This document shows, one piece after another, positions 44,124 through 54,032 of a stretch of DNA of 64,000 nucleotides. A program made the translations under genes and the position numbers. The first letter of the stretch is position 1, and each line of letters opens with the position of its first letter. The stretch lies in assembly GCF_028598805.1 (NCBI RefSeq), contig NZ_JAQRFI010000003.1:1-64000 (forward strand), read 5' to 3'. This stretch comes from Xenorhabdus yunnanensis. Its GTDB lineage: Bacteria; Pseudomonadota; Gammaproteobacteria; Enterobacterales; Enterobacteriaceae. The notes under the pieces are model-generated. The model was not told where the DNA came from. It saw only the letters and a program-made list of their open reading frames with translations, and did not search any database.

Positions 44124-45725
44124 TTACGGCAATTCTCTGCTATTCAATACTAATTCCTGCATATTACCTACATTTTTGATAAATTGATCGTCGTGAGAAA
44201 TTAGCACCATAGCACCCGTATAATCATGTAGTGCTTTTTGAAGCAGTTCACGTGACTCAATATCCAGATGATTGTCTGGTTCATCCAATAACAGTAGGGC
44301 AGGCGCATATGGCCCACAAAACAGGCAAGTTAATGCGACTTTCAGTTGTTCTCCCCCACTTAGATAGCCAACAGGCTTTAAGGCTTCATCGCCTCGAATA
44401 CGCAACTGTGCCAATCGAGTACGGTAACGATCTTCAGTCCAGCCTGGTGACTGCAATTGAAAGTTATGCAATGCAGATTGGTTTTTATCAAGGAAAGAAA
44501 AATGCTGATCCATCAGGCGATGTGAAGGTGTTACCTGGCAAATACCTTGCTTGGGTATGAGAGAACCCGTCATTACTTTTAGTAGGGTGGATTTTCCACT
44601 GCCATTTTTACCCATGATAACGAGACGATCACTGTTATTGAGAGTCAAGCTGATTGGGGAATCTGAACCAAAAGGTAAAATGATATCTTGTAAGTAAAGT
44701 AGAGGAGCAGTAGCCGTTTGTGGGATTGCAACTACAATTGATAATGGATCAATAATTTCCAGTTTCGCTCTGGCATCTGTAGCGAGTGATGAACTCCTTT
44801 GAATTCGTTCTTTGTGTTGTATTGCTTGCCGTGACAGCGTGGCTTCTGAGCGTCCAAGTTGACGATCAAGGAGGATTTGGGCTTGATTGGCATTTTCTCG
44901 TTTTTGCTTGCCTTGACTTTGCCTTTTACTGGTTTTTTCACGGTCTTTTTGCTTATCACGCAAAACTTGTTTCAGATTTTTTTGAGTTTGATCCACTTCG
45001 CGTTGAATACCGAGCCTTAGTTGTTCCTTACTTTCCAGCCAAGTTTCCCATCCACCAATACTACGAAATAATCCCAATCCACCCAGTTCATAAATAATTG
45101 ATACATATTGTAAAAGTTGGGTATCATGGGTTACCAGCAAAACTCCCCCATCGAAAGTTCCCAGCCATTGAGACAACCAAAGACGCCCTTGCCGATCAAG
45201 GTGATTGCTTGGCTCATCCAGAATCATAAAACCAGCACCTTGCCGTTTTAGTGTTAATAGCCTGATCCGTGTTTGCTCACCACCACTGAGGGAATCAAAA
45301 GACTGATTTAATATATTTGGATTGAGTTCACCTTCCGCAAGCAGAGATTCAGTCTGAAATTGCCAATCCCAATTACCTTCCATAGCATCAAAATCTGCTT
45401 CATCACCAATCCCTGCCAGGACGCGTTCATTGACTCTCATAATTTTGGTTAATCCCAGTATATCCGCGACATTACCGGCAAAAGATGTCAAACCTTGTGA
45501 TAAATAACCCACATCACAAAAATGCTTTACACTGCCTTCTGTGGGAAGAACCTGCTGTGCCAATATTGATGCCAGCCAAGATTTACCAATACCATTCCGT
45601 CCAATTAACGCATGTTGTTCTGCATTCAAAAACATATCAATACCAGAAAACAGGGATATTGCTTCACCAGAAAATTGATAGGCGATTTGCCTTGCTTCGA
45701 TCAATGATTGAACATCATTTTGCAT
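44124..45725 (-). CDS. ABC-F family ATP-binding protein
   Basis: A 533-residue soluble protein with two ABC ATPase domains and no membrane segments, the layout of ABC-F translation factors and ribosome-protection proteins. Domain 1 has GRNGIGKSW, LSGGEQTRIRLL and MILDEPSNHLD. A highly charged linker of about 80 residues follows. Domain 2 has GKNGSGKSTLL, LSGGEQLKVAL and LLLLDEPDNHLD. The Trp directly after GKS in the first Walker A is unusual, since most members have Thr or Ser. It is not a gene of the E. coli secA-mutT interval. The exact subfamily, housekeeping or antibiotic resistance, cannot be settled by eye. Confidence 0.88.
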   Translation of the reverse strand: MQNDVQSLIEARQIAYQFSGEAISLFSGIDMFLNAEQHALIGRNGIGKSWLASILAQQVLPTEGSVKHFCDVGYLSQGLTSFAGNVADILGLTKIMRVNERVLAGIGDEADFDAMEGNWDWQFQTESLLAEGELNPNILNQSFDSLSGGEQTRIRLLTLKRQGAGFMILDEPSNHLDRQGRLWLSQWLGTFDGGVLLVTHDTQLLQYVSIIYELGGLGLFRSIGGWETWLESKEQLRLGIQREVDQTQKNLKQVLRDKQKDREKTSKRQSQGKQKRENANQAQILLDRQLGRSEATLSRQAIQHKERIQRSSSLATDARAKLEIIDPLSIVVAIPQTATAPLLYLQDIILPFGSDSPISLTLNNSDRLVIMGKNGSGKSTLLKVMTGSLIPKQGICQVTPSHRLMDQHFSFLDKNQSALHNFQLQSPGWTEDRYRTRLAQLRIRGDEALKPVGYLSGGEQLKVALTCLFCGPYAPALLLLDEPDNHLDIESRELLQKALHDYTGAMVLISHDDQFIKNVGNMQELVLNSRELP

Positions 45726-45961
45726 AAACTGTGCTTCCTTAATCTTTAAAATAGTTGTTTCAATCTATTTGTAAGTTAATTTCTTACACTGTTTGCAGTC
45801 TGTTTTTACATAATATGTTTTTATATAGAGAGGTAATTGATAATAAAAAGCGGTAAAAACGATTACACTTTGAATGAAATACAAGTTTGCGATTTAAACT
45901 AATTTTAATGTAGTCTGCAAGAGATAGTCACTAAGGTTAATAAACAGCAAGAAAAATGATT

Positions 45962-46366
45962 ATGGAAAAAAAATATCTGCATATTGCAGCAGGCATCATT
46001 AAAAATAGCAATGATGAAATTTTTATCACTCAGCGCAGCGCTGATTCGCATATGGGCGGCTTTTGGGAGTTCCCCGGAGGAAAACTTGAGCAGGGAGAAA
46101 CATCTGAACAAGCATTGATTAGAGAATTAAAGGAAGAGGTTGGAATTACGGTAACTCACTGTGAATTAATTGATACCATCACACATGATTTTCCTGATAG
46201 AAGTATTATTCTTGACTTTTTTTTGGTTGATGAATGGAAAGATGAGCCATTTGGTAAAGAAGGACAACCTTCACGTTGGGTTTTGCAATCAGAATTAATT
46301 GCTGATGAATTTCCTCCAGCCAATCGCAGTGTTGTGGGTTTTTTAACCAAAAATGGCACTTATTAA
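45962..46366 (+). CDS. mutT: 8-oxo-dGTP diphosphatase MutT
   Basis: Hydrolyses 8-oxo-dGTP to prevent A:T to C:G errors. The Nudix box GGKLEQGETSEQALIRELKEEVGI is complete, and WGKEGQP/FGKEGQP-type and ADEFPPAN motifs match MutT. I prefer the ATG at 45962 because it aligns with the family start; one two codons upstream (45956) is equally possible. The neighbours yacG, zapD and coaE on the opposite strand are the E. coli arrangement. Confidence 0.93.
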   Translation: MEKKYLHIAAGIIKNSNDEIFITQRSADSHMGGFWEFPGGKLEQGETSEQALIRELKEEVGITVTHCELIDTITHDFPDRSIILDFFLVDEWKDEPFGKEGQPSRWVLQSELIADEFPPANRSVVGFLTKNGTY

Positions 46367-46471
46367 AGAATTGTTAATAAATCAGGACATTTTAAGATAG
46401 CTATTTTGAGAACATTATTATTTGAGTGCTTTTTGGGGTTTATTGGTTTTCAATTAACTCGTTAAATAGAC

Positions 46472-46500
46472 AGCGGCGCTGAATAAAATAGGCGCCGCTA
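46472..46500. terminator. Hairpin between convergent mutT and yacG
   Basis: AGCGGCG and CGCCGCT form a GC-rich 7-bp stem in the short gap between two convergent genes. The T run is absent or poor on both strands, so termination is inferred from position. Confidence 0.45.
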
Positions 46501-46528
46501 TGACATACGTTATGTGATATTTATGATG

Positions 46529-46732
46529 TTACTTATACTGCTCAGGTTCTTCGCTCCAGTTATCATTTTCTGAACTGTCGTTTTGACTTGGTATCCTTTT
46601 GTCCTCGCTGGCCCATTCACCCAAATCGATTAATTGGCAACGTTTACTGCAAAATGGGCGATAAGGGCTAATTTCTCCCCATATTACTGTGTTGCCACAC
46701 GTTGGACATTCGACAGTCAATACTTCAGACAT
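46529..46732 (-). CDS. yacG: DNA gyrase inhibitor YacG
   Basis: A small zinc protein that binds GyrB and inhibits gyrase. The 67-residue protein has the four zinc cysteines Cys9, Cys12, Cys28 and Cys32, then the acidic [12 protein letters not shown] segment typical of the family. It lies 80 bp after zapD on the same strand. Confidence 0.95.
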   Translation of the reverse strand: MSEVLTVECPTCGNTVIWGEISPYRPFCSKRCQLIDLGEWASEDKRIPSQNDSSENDNWSEEPEQYK

Positions 46733-46812
46733 ATTACTTTCTCCTGCTTAATTTGAAGGCCATACCCTCCATTTTTCACGCCGCGCTTTACTTGAAATTT
46801 ATTGGGCATATG

Positions 46813-47571
46813 TTAGCAGCACGCTAATTCAAATGACAAATGAGTAGGTATAACACCATGTTCATTATCCATTGGTAAGAAACGGATGGCGAAGCGCGTT
46901 TTATAGCCAGAGACTTGTGGGTAAACCAAGGAATTTGGCATAACGTCCAATTTTAATCTCAGCAAATCGGCTTCATCTGCGTTCCCTTGATAAAATCCAT
47001 TATGGCTGGATTTAGGAGTGAAAATGGCAGAGTGGCGTACGAGACCCAGAATGCTTTCCAAGGCTTGTTGTAATGGTCGAAGGCTATCTAGCCAGATTGT
47101 GACGGATTCATCCCTGACAGATTGTGGTAAATGCAGCCACAGATGCAATGTTGGCAAGTCAAAGCTACAACACCCTCCGGGGATATTGAGCCGTTGACGT
47201 ACCATGCTGATAATACGATCTTCTTTAATATGTTGGCTAAGCCGAGGAGCTTGGTTCAAGGCAATACTGCGTTCTTTAAGTTGCTCTGACAAACTATGGA
47301 TCATAGCTGTATCGGCATTCGGAGCACCGAGCCATTGTTTTAATTTTGCTTGCTGGCGATCTAGCTCTTTCAATAGTTCAGAGCGGACTTCACCGCGTTC
47401 TAGAATCTCAATTAATTCGGCAATTGTACGGAAAAACGAGAGGCTACTCGCTTGAGAATCCAGATGACGTTGTTTTTCCAACTGTTGCAGTGAAGACTCA
47501 ATCCTCAACCATGAACGCATTTTTTCGTTGAGTGGATGTTCAAAAATAATAGTAGAGGTTGCTTCACTCAT
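46813..47571 (-). CDS. zapD: Cell division protein ZapD
   Basis: An FtsZ-bundling protein that supports the Z ring. The 252-residue protein is all alpha and beta without membrane segments; ends such as [17 protein letters not shown] and [10 protein letters not shown] match ZapD (YacF). It overlaps the coaE stop by 8 bp, so the two are translated as a pair. Confidence 0.95.
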   Translation of the reverse strand: MSEATSTIIFEHPLNEKMRSWLRIESSLQQLEKQRHLDSQASSLSFFRTIAELIEILERGEVRSELLKELDRQQAKLKQWLGAPNADTAMIHSLSEQLKERSIALNQAPRLSQHIKEDRIISMVRQRLNIPGGCCSFDLPTLHLWLHLPQSVRDESVTIWLDSLRPLQQALESILGLVRHSAIFTPKSSHNGFYQGNADEADLLRLKLDVMPNSLVYPQVSGYKTRFAIRFLPMDNEHGVIPTHLSFELACC

Positions 47572-48187
47572 TACGGTTTTCCTGTCTGACTGATTCTGCT
47601 TGTTTTAAATACTGTTGATGTAATTCAACCACACGAGAGGTAATATCCTGTTCGCTGTTGTGGTTAACAATGACATCATCTGCCTTTTCCAGTCTGCCCT
47701 GACGGCTGGCTTGTGCAGCCAGAATATTTTCTACTTGCTCACGGCTCACTCCATCACGAACCATTGTTCGGCTAATTTGTATTTCAGCTGGGATATCAAC
47801 AACTAAAATACGATCTGCCAAATGCATTAAATTATTTTCAATTAGCAGAGGAACTACCCAAATGGCATAGGGAGTAGTCACTTGGTTTAATTGCCGCTGT
47901 GTTTCTACTTGGATCAATGGATGCAAAAGTGCATTGAGCCACTTTTTCTCTTCTGGGGCCGCAAAAATTTTTTGGCGCAGCATTGCGCGGTTAAGGCTGC
48001 CATCGGGCAATAATATATCGGCCCCAAAATGCTCTGTAATTGCTTGTAATGCGGTAGTACCAGGAGCTACTACTTCTCTGGCGATAATATCTGCATCAAC
48101 AATCGGGACACCAAGGGATGAAAACACATTAGAGATAGTCGTTTTACCGCTACCAATTCCACCTGTAAGCGCAACAATATAAGTCAT
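47564..48187 (-). CDS. coaE: Dephospho-CoA kinase
   Basis: Phosphorylates dephospho-CoA, the last step of coenzyme A synthesis. The 207-residue P-loop kinase has GGIGSGKT at 9-16 and the [11 protein letters not shown] motif near 30-40. It is first in a coaE-zapD-yacG run. In E. coli guaC lies between coaE and hofC; here only 148 bp separate coaE from hofC. Confidence 0.96.
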   Translation of the reverse strand: MTYIVALTGGIGSGKTTISNVFSSLGVPIVDADIIAREVVAPGTTALQAITEHFGADILLPDGSLNRAMLRQKIFAAPEEKKWLNALLHPLIQVETQRQLNQVTTPYAIWVVPLLIENNLMHLADRILVVDIPAEIQISRTMVRDGVSREQVENILAAQASRQGRLEKADDVIVNHNSEQDITSRVVELHQQYLKQAESVRQENRNE

Positions 48188-48335
48188 TCTATCCCTTTAA
48201 ATATATCTGATAGCATAATTAAATTGTAACTCAAGGGAAGCTGATGAGCTATAAACAAACACATCAATTCCTGATATTGCGGCCTTGAGAAAAGGTAACG
48301 AAATATGTAAGTATATTGTTATGTTAATTATATTG

Positions 48336-49535
48336 TTACGTTAATATTGTACCTAATTGAAAAATAGGCAAATACATAGCCAGCAATAATAAACCGACGA
48401 TCAATGCCATTATCAGCATCAACAAAGGCTCCAATAATTGAACCAAACTATCAGCAAGATTGATTGACTTTTCTTGATACCATTCTGCAAGATTGAATAA
48501 AAATAATTCTAACTCTCCTGACTCTTCACCTATTATGACAAATTGTTGACATAGAGAAGGGAAATGTGGCGTTTGTTTTAATGCATCACTCATTGGAATA
48601 CCTTGTTGAATTTGCCTGTACAGGCTTTTTACTCCAGCGATAAAAACAGGGTGTTGGGTTGCACTCAGTGCACATTCAAGCCCTGTCATTAGTGTCAATC
48701 CAGCTTTTTGTGTCATGAACAGGATATGAAATATTTGATTAGTCTGTTGGTAAATGGTGAGTTGTTTAAAAATAGGGAGCCTCATAAAGAACATTTTTTC
48801 CTTTGCTTTAAAAATTGGAAAACGATGTCGTAACCATAGATAACTAATTAACAATATAAATATTATTATCATTAATAATACGCCATGATGGATCAATAAA
48901 TCAGAACCTGATAGAACCCATTGTGTTAGCAGAGGCAAGCTGGCATTTAACGAGGAGTAAACTTGCCGAAATTCTGGTAGAACAAAAATCAACATTAGAG
49001 TAATAACTAAAAAGCTTACAAAAGCGACAATTAAGGGATAGTGATAAGCTTTCTGAACTTTCTTCCTCAACTTATTTTGCTGTTCCAACCGATTAATGAT
49101 TAATTGGCAGCAGTTTTCAAGCTGACCGGTTTGTTCTCCTACTGCGATCATTTGACAGAATAGGGGGGAAAATAGTTTAGGATAATGCTTAAGTGTTGTT
49201 GAGAATGATTCCCCCTGACGAATTTTCTGAATCATATCGGTTAGTACACATCGCCAGAGAGCATGTTTACACTCTTGCAATAGGATGGTAAGCCCCCTGA
49301 GAAGAGGAATACCTGATGCCAGTAATGTGCTTAACTGATGAATAAAATGCAGGCGATATGCAATTTCCTTTTCGCTGTAATAAATAATTTTTTTGCATTT
49401 AATGGCATAGGGTTGAAGATCGAGATGGCTGAGATATTGGAATATACTCTTTTTGCTGCGACCAATGCTCTCTCCTTTTATAGCATTTCCTTTTTTATTA
49501 ATGGCTTGCCATTGGTAAATATATTCTATTTTCAT
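48336..49535 (-). CDS. hofC: Type IV pilus assembly inner-membrane protein HofC (PilC/GspF family)
   Basis: A platform protein of type IV pilus and type II secretion machines. The 399-residue protein has two GspF repeats with three hydrophobic segments (about 165-190, 218-240 and 370-395). GEQTGQLE and GEESGELE are the repeated family motifs. It overlaps hofB by 4 bp. The set hofC-hofB-ppdD is a partial pilus locus; other assembly genes are not here. Confidence 0.92.
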   Translation of the reverse strand: MKIEYIYQWQAINKKGNAIKGESIGRSKKSIFQYLSHLDLQPYAIKCKKIIYYSEKEIAYRLHFIHQLSTLLASGIPLLRGLTILLQECKHALWRCVLTDMIQKIRQGESFSTTLKHYPKLFSPLFCQMIAVGEQTGQLENCCQLIINRLEQQNKLRKKVQKAYHYPLIVAFVSFLVITLMLIFVLPEFRQVYSSLNASLPLLTQWVLSGSDLLIHHGVLLMIIIFILLISYLWLRHRFPIFKAKEKMFFMRLPIFKQLTIYQQTNQIFHILFMTQKAGLTLMTGLECALSATQHPVFIAGVKSLYRQIQQGIPMSDALKQTPHFPSLCQQFVIIGEESGELELFLFNLAEWYQEKSINLADSLVQLLEPLLMLIMALIVGLLLLAMYLPIFQLGTILT

Positions 49536-51109
49536 ACTGTTTCATGGCCTGTAATCTGATAAATCTCTTCAAGGGTGGTTATTCCTTTTTCCACCAATGC
49601 AAGCCCTGCTAAAAAAAGAGTTGAATCCTGCTGTGAGGCAAGTAAATGTGAGAAGTTGGTGTTGGAATGCTCTGACAGGGCTTGCTGAAGTTCGGCCTTT
49701 ATTTCGAGAAATTCATAGATGGCGATTCTGCCATAATAGCCAGAAAAGCAGTGATCACAACCCATTGCGTTCCATTTTTTTATAGAAAGCGATTGTTTTA
49801 TAGCACTGGATTTTACGGCAGTACATTTGGAGGATACGGAAATATTTTCTAAATTATTCGCAATATCAGAATTAGTAATATTAGGTAGCACTGTGGGAAT
49901 GCTGTCTTGTTGTCGGCAATGGGGGCAGAGCTTACGAACTAATCGCTGTGCAATAATCAATTTCACACATGAAGCTATGGTATAGCCAGAAATTCCCAGA
50001 TTTTGTAGGCGAGATAATGTATCAATAGTTGAATTGGTATGCAATGTTGATAAAACCAAGTGACCAGTTTGCGCTGCTTTCATTGATATTTCGGCAGTTT
50101 CATTGTCACGGATTTCACCAACCATAATGATATCGGGATCTTGCCGTAGTAACGCCCTAAGGACTTTGGCGAAATCGAGACCAATCTTGTTATTAACAGG
50201 CGTTTGATTAATGCCATTTAAAGGGATTTCAACAGGATCTTCGACACTACAGATATTCTTTTTAGCTTGGTTTAAATATTGCAGGCAACTGTACAGTGTG
50301 ACGGTTTTTCCACTGCCAGTTGGGCCTGTTACTAAAATCATCCCTTGTGGCAAATGTAGCTTCTGTTTTAAAAGTTGGAATTGTGATTCAGGCAGACCCA
50401 ATTGTTCCAACGATAATTGGTGTATGGTATTTAAAATACGCAGGACTATTTTTTCTCCATGCAAAGTAGGTAATGTTGATATACGTATCGCATAACTGTT
50501 TTTGTTGTCATTCCAATCAAATTGCCCATCTTGCGGCTGACGTTTTTCAGCGATGTTGAGCTTTGCCATGATCTTTAAGCGGGCAGGAATACCTGTATTC
50601 ATTTGAGGAGGTGGTGTTTGCATGGTATGCAATGCACCATCAACTCGGATACGTATTTGATAGCCACGTTGAGAAGGTTCAAAATGAATATCTGAAGCTC
50701 TTTTCTGTATTGAAGTTAATATTGTCTGATTAATTAGTTGAATAACAGGTGTATCTATTTCTTCATCATGGAGATCGTTTGCTTGTATTGCATCATGATG
50801 ACGAGCATAGCTGCTATTAAGACGATCTATACGGTACGGTTCCTCTTCATTATTTTCTGAACAGTAATTTTCTACAGATATTAATGAGCTTTCTTGTGTC
50901 AGCATGGATTCTATTTTTGCTTGAGGCCAAATATCTATATTAACGATTAAACCTGAAATAAATCTCAGTGCAGCTATGAAATCCTCATTAGGGGATTGAC
51001 TACAGGCGATTGTGATCGTATAGGAATCTTTTTTTATAATAATCGCGTGATGTCGTTGACACAGTTCCTTTATTTCTTTTTCCATCAAAAGATACTCCTT
51101 ACTTATCAT
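49532..51109 (-). CDS. hofB: Type IV pilus assembly ATPase HofB (PilB/GspE family)
   Basis: A hexameric secretion ATPase that powers pilus polymerisation. The 525-residue protein has Walker A VTGPTGSGKT near 260-270, the Asp box VEDPVEIP and Walker B IIMVGEIRDNETAEI. A four-cysteine zinc motif (CPHC ... CDHC) is split by an insert of about 60 residues rich in Ser and Asn, longer than usual. It lies between ppdD and hofC. Confidence 0.93.
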   Translation of the reverse strand: MISKEYLLMEKEIKELCQRHHAIIIKKDSYTITIACSQSPNEDFIAALRFISGLIVNIDIWPQAKIESMLTQESSLISVENYCSENNEEEPYRIDRLNSSYARHHDAIQANDLHDEEIDTPVIQLINQTILTSIQKRASDIHFEPSQRGYQIRIRVDGALHTMQTPPPQMNTGIPARLKIMAKLNIAEKRQPQDGQFDWNDNKNSYAIRISTLPTLHGEKIVLRILNTIHQLSLEQLGLPESQFQLLKQKLHLPQGMILVTGPTGSGKTVTLYSCLQYLNQAKKNICSVEDPVEIPLNGINQTPVNNKIGLDFAKVLRALLRQDPDIIMVGEIRDNETAEISMKAAQTGHLVLSTLHTNSTIDTLSRLQNLGISGYTIASCVKLIIAQRLVRKLCPHCRQQDSIPTVLPNITNSDIANNLENISVSSKCTAVKSSAIKQSLSIKKWNAMGCDHCFSGYYGRIAIYEFLEIKAELQQALSEHSNTNFSHLLASQQDSTLFLAGLALVEKGITTLEEIYQITGHETV

Positions 51110-51271
51110 TATCTCTATTCCTTTAATATTGCATTGATTTGATTATCTTCTTTTTTGAAAGACAATGTATTTTCTCTTTATAATTGTTTTTTTACTTTTC
51201 TAGCTGCATATCTTGATTAATTTTCTTCTTTTATCTTGTATTTAAAACCTGTCAGGAATGAAAGGAGATGT

Positions 51272-51694
51272 TTAAAACTTTAAGGTTTCCTGACATTTTA
51301 GTTTTAACGATTCATCTTTAGATTCACAAATCGTTTTCCACTGAGTAAGGCCACTCTTAGTATCTCGAATGGGTTTTAGAGTGGCATGAAGTCCACTGAG
51401 ATTTTGTTGGCCCAATATGCTTATTTCCCCTTCTGTTACTGAGATAGTATTGATATAGCGGCTATTGTGGCCTGATGGGATGGAAGGATGACCAGAGTGG
51501 CAATCTTTGTAATTTTCAGATTCAAAGCGACAAAGTTCCACACCGGATTTATAGGGCACAATAGCTTGTAGCATATCGGTTAACGCTGCTTTTTGGATAT
51601 ATCCCTGATAACTGGGAATAGCAATTGCGCCAAGAATAGACACGATAGCCATAACAACCATCACTTCAATTAATGTAAATCCTTGTTGTTTCAT
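51272..51694 (-). CDS. ppdD: Type IV major prepilin PpdD
   Basis: A pilin precursor with the classical leader MKQQG then FTLIEVMVVMAI, where PilD-type peptidase would cut before Phe6 and Glu10 aids assembly. The start at 51694 has a perfect AAGGAGG ribosome site; the longer frame upstream is not used. The 140-residue protein has a Cys pair in the globular part. It heads the ppdD-hofB-hofC run. Confidence 0.94.
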   Translation of the reverse strand: MKQQGFTLIEVMVVMAIVSILGAIAIPSYQGYIQKAALTDMLQAIVPYKSGVELCRFESENYKDCHSGHPSIPSGHNSRYINTISVTEGEISILGQQNLSGLHATLKPIRDTKSGLTQWKTICESKDESLKLKCQETLKF

Positions 51695-52001
51695 TTTTCC
51701 TCCTTTGTGCGTATTTAGACAGCTTATTATGTTCAATAGCGGATAGATGCCGGTGCCAATAAGCATGAAGAAAAAGAAGAAAAATAAAATATCGTTAGTA
51801 AACTTTATGAAGTTGGCTCGAAAAAATAACTTTATATTACATTTTTTTGCAAAAATTTTTCGAGTCTGCTCGTAAATAAAAAAACGTCAGGAATATTGGC
51901 GAATGGAAGGTGTTAACATGCCCACCTGTTACACTTTAGACGTAAGCATGACGCTTAGCGAAGGTTCTTGATGTTATTAAATATTAAGGGGGAGTAAAAG
52001 A
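51695..52001. other. ppdD-ampD intergenic region where nadC is expected
   Basis: No gene is supported in these 307 bp. In E. coli nadC lies between ppdD and ampD; I see no recognisable remnant of it on either strand. An inverted repeat GCTCGAAAAAA / ATTTTTCGAG lies at 51816-51864. The region must carry the divergent promoters of ppdD and ampD. Confidence 0.6.
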
Positions 52002-52544
52002 GTGAAACTGTATGAAGGGTGGATTGATGGCGCGCGAAAGGTTATTTCACCACATTGTGATTTGCGCCCAGAGGGAGAGACACCATCATTACTGGTCATT
52101 CATAACATCAGCTTACCTCCCGGCAAGTTTGGAGGCCCTTATATTGATCAATTATTTATGGGAACACTAGATCCGAAAGACGATCCTTTTTTTGATGAGA
52201 TCAAACATTTGTGTGTTTCTGCTCACTGCTTAATCCGGCGTGATGGAGAAATTGTGCAATATATCCCTTTCAATAAAAGAGCTTGGCATGCTGGTGTTTC
52301 CTGCTACTGTGACCGTGATAAATGCAATGATTTTTCGATAGGCATTGAACTGGAAGGCACAGATTATGAGGAATTTACTGAAATTCAGTATACCAAGTTA
52401 GCAGAAGTTACTGAGCTGCTTATTGGTCAATATCCTGATATTCGTGACAATATTACAGGGCACAGCGATATCGCTCCGGGTAGGAAAACTGATCCCGGGC
52501 CTTATTTTTATTGGGAACACTATCGTAAATTATTGAAGGAGTGA
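52002..52544 (+). CDS. ampD: 1,6-anhydro-N-acetylmuramyl-L-alanine amidase
   Basis: A cytoplasmic zinc amidase that recycles cell wall muropeptides and so keeps AmpC beta-lactamase induction low. The GTG start gives MKLYEGWIDGARKV behind a GGGGGAG ribosome site. Zinc ligands His34 (VIHNISL), a His near 153 and an Asp near 163 (GHSDIAPGRKTDPGP) match the family. ampE follows 5 bp later. Confidence 0.96.
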   Translation: MKLYEGWIDGARKVISPHCDLRPEGETPSLLVIHNISLPPGKFGGPYIDQLFMGTLDPKDDPFFDEIKHLCVSAHCLIRRDGEIVQYIPFNKRAWHAGVSCYCDRDKCNDFSIGIELEGTDYEEFTEIQYTKLAEVTELLIGQYPDIRDNITGHSDIAPGRKTDPGPYFYWEHYRKLLKE

Positions 52545-52549
52545 GTTGA

Positions 52550-53404
52550 ATGACTCTCTTTATTCTATTGTTAATACTGGCATGGGAACGTGTTTTTAAG
52601 ATGGGAGATCACTGGCAGTTGGAACGCTACTTAGCTCCATTTTTTGCCAGAGTAAAATCACATTCACTGTGGAGTAGTTTGGGGATGACCTTTCTGGTTG
52701 CCCTATTAACTTGGGTGTTTATTGCTATTTCCAGCTCTGTGGCTTTTGGTATTCCCGCGATTGTGCTGAGTATCATAATCAGTCTGCTATGTATTGGTGC
52801 AGGTGGGTTGCGTCATGATTATCGTGGGTATCTTCAGGCCGTGCGTCAAGATGATCCTGAGCAGCAGAATAAATATCTTGCTCGCTTGACGATGATTCAG
52901 GGAGCATTGCCTGATACCACAAAAGAAGAGCGGTTGCGTGAGATACAGAATTCATTGATTTGGATAAACTTCCGTTATTATCTCGCCCCTATTTTTTGGT
53001 TGGCTGTATTGGGTAAATTTGGGCCTGCCATTTTGATGGGATATGGTTGTCTCAGAGCTTACCAAGGTTGGTTGGCACAACACGCAACGGCAGTGCAGAG
53101 AGCACAATCGGGAGTAGATAGAATATTGCATTGGCTGGATTGGCTCCCTACACGTTTGGCTGGTATTGCCTATGCTTTGCTGGGGCATGGCGAGAAAGCC
53201 TTACCAGCTTGGATTGCGTCACTTACTGATTTTCGGTCATCTCAATACAAAGTGATCAGTCAATTGGCGCAATTTGCATTAAGTAAAGAGCCTCAACTGA
53301 ATCCTATAGAAACGCCTGTTGTTGCTGTAACGTTGGCAAAAAAGGCGACTTTTACTATTGTGATTATTGTTGCATTGTTGACGATTTACGGAGCATTGGT
53401 TTAA
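52550..53404 (+). CDS. ampE: Inner-membrane protein AmpE
   Basis: A polytopic membrane protein of the CobD/CbiB-like fold, cotranscribed with ampD; its role in beta-lactamase regulation is not settled. The 284-residue protein has about four hydrophobic segments (near 3-10, 40-75, 145-165 and 262-283). The length matches E. coli AmpE. Confidence 0.94.
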   Translation: MTLFILLLILAWERVFKMGDHWQLERYLAPFFARVKSHSLWSSLGMTFLVALLTWVFIAISSSVAFGIPAIVLSIIISLLCIGAGGLRHDYRGYLQAVRQDDPEQQNKYLARLTMIQGALPDTTKEERLREIQNSLIWINFRYYLAPIFWLAVLGKFGPAILMGYGCLRAYQGWLAQHATAVQRAQSGVDRILHWLDWLPTRLAGIAYALLGHGEKALPAWIASLTDFRSSQYKVISQLAQFALSKEPQLNPIETPVVAVTLAKKATFTIVIIVALLTIYGALV

Positions 53405-53904
53405 CAATAGAGGGATAGGGGATTGGTGTTAGCAATCATCTGTCCTGATCTTTTAAACCAAAGATTCGTTGCCTTATCGTCGTGATCTACTGGATCATAG
53501 GTCAGTTTGACGAAAGATACCTGCCATAGCGACAAGGATGGGGTTGGCGGGAATTTTATAGGTAGCTATCTAGGTTCTCTGCGATTTTTGAGTGCCTATT
53601 TTGAGTCGCCAGGTTGGATGATTTATAGACTTCACTCGGGAAGCTTTGTTTGCTATTTTTTAATTTAAATTCCATTTAATTGATTGTTTATTCACATTGC
53701 AGAAGTGTTGCGATAAATTTTGCCTATTTATGCATTTCATAAATGTTAAATCCAATCAATTTTTCCCTTCTTAAAATCCCTTTTAGTTATAATTTTCTAA
53801 TAAAATTTAAAATAATTTGTTAAAATTTGCAGCTTTTTATGATTTAGCTCAAGGTCTTTATAGACAGCTAGTGAATACTTTGTTACTTTAAGACCCTGTA
53901 TTCT

Positions 53905-53923
53905 AAATTGGTATTACCAATTT
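53905..53923 (+). promoter_or_regulatory. PdhR operator
   Basis: The near-perfect palindrome AAATTGGTATTACCAATTT closely matches the PdhR consensus (ATTGGTnnnACCAAT) and sits about 110 bp upstream of pdhR. PdhR would repress its own operon here, with release by pyruvate. Confidence 0.92.
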
Positions 53924-53939
53924 ACTTTAGCCCGTTAGC

Positions 53940-53981
53940 TAGGGTTTAGTTACTAATGTTTAGTCACTAAGGCTTAGTTGA
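53940..53981. repeat. Three 14-bp imperfect tandem repeats in the pdhR leader
   Basis: Units start at 53940, 53954 and 53968 (pattern TARKGTTTAGTYAC). They lie between the PdhR operator and the pdhR start codon. Confidence 0.75.
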
Positions 53982-54032
53982 ATTGGGCATAGCCCGAAGC
54001 AACATTTACTTATTGAATGGCTTACAGCAGAT

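Larger units (their letters stand above)
53405..54032. other. ampE-pdhR intergenic region
   Basis: About 630 bp without a supported gene. In E. coli aroP lies here; I see no clear remnant. The left part has mixed composition, the middle is very AT-rich, and the right end carries the PdhR operator and a short tandem repeat in the pdhR leader. Confidence 0.6.

Noticed and set aside
53405-53900. A remnant of aroP or another permease between ampE and pdhR
   Set aside because: A short minus-strand stretch near 53500-53560 reads like a hydrophobic segment, but it is too short and matches no AroP motif I can recall.
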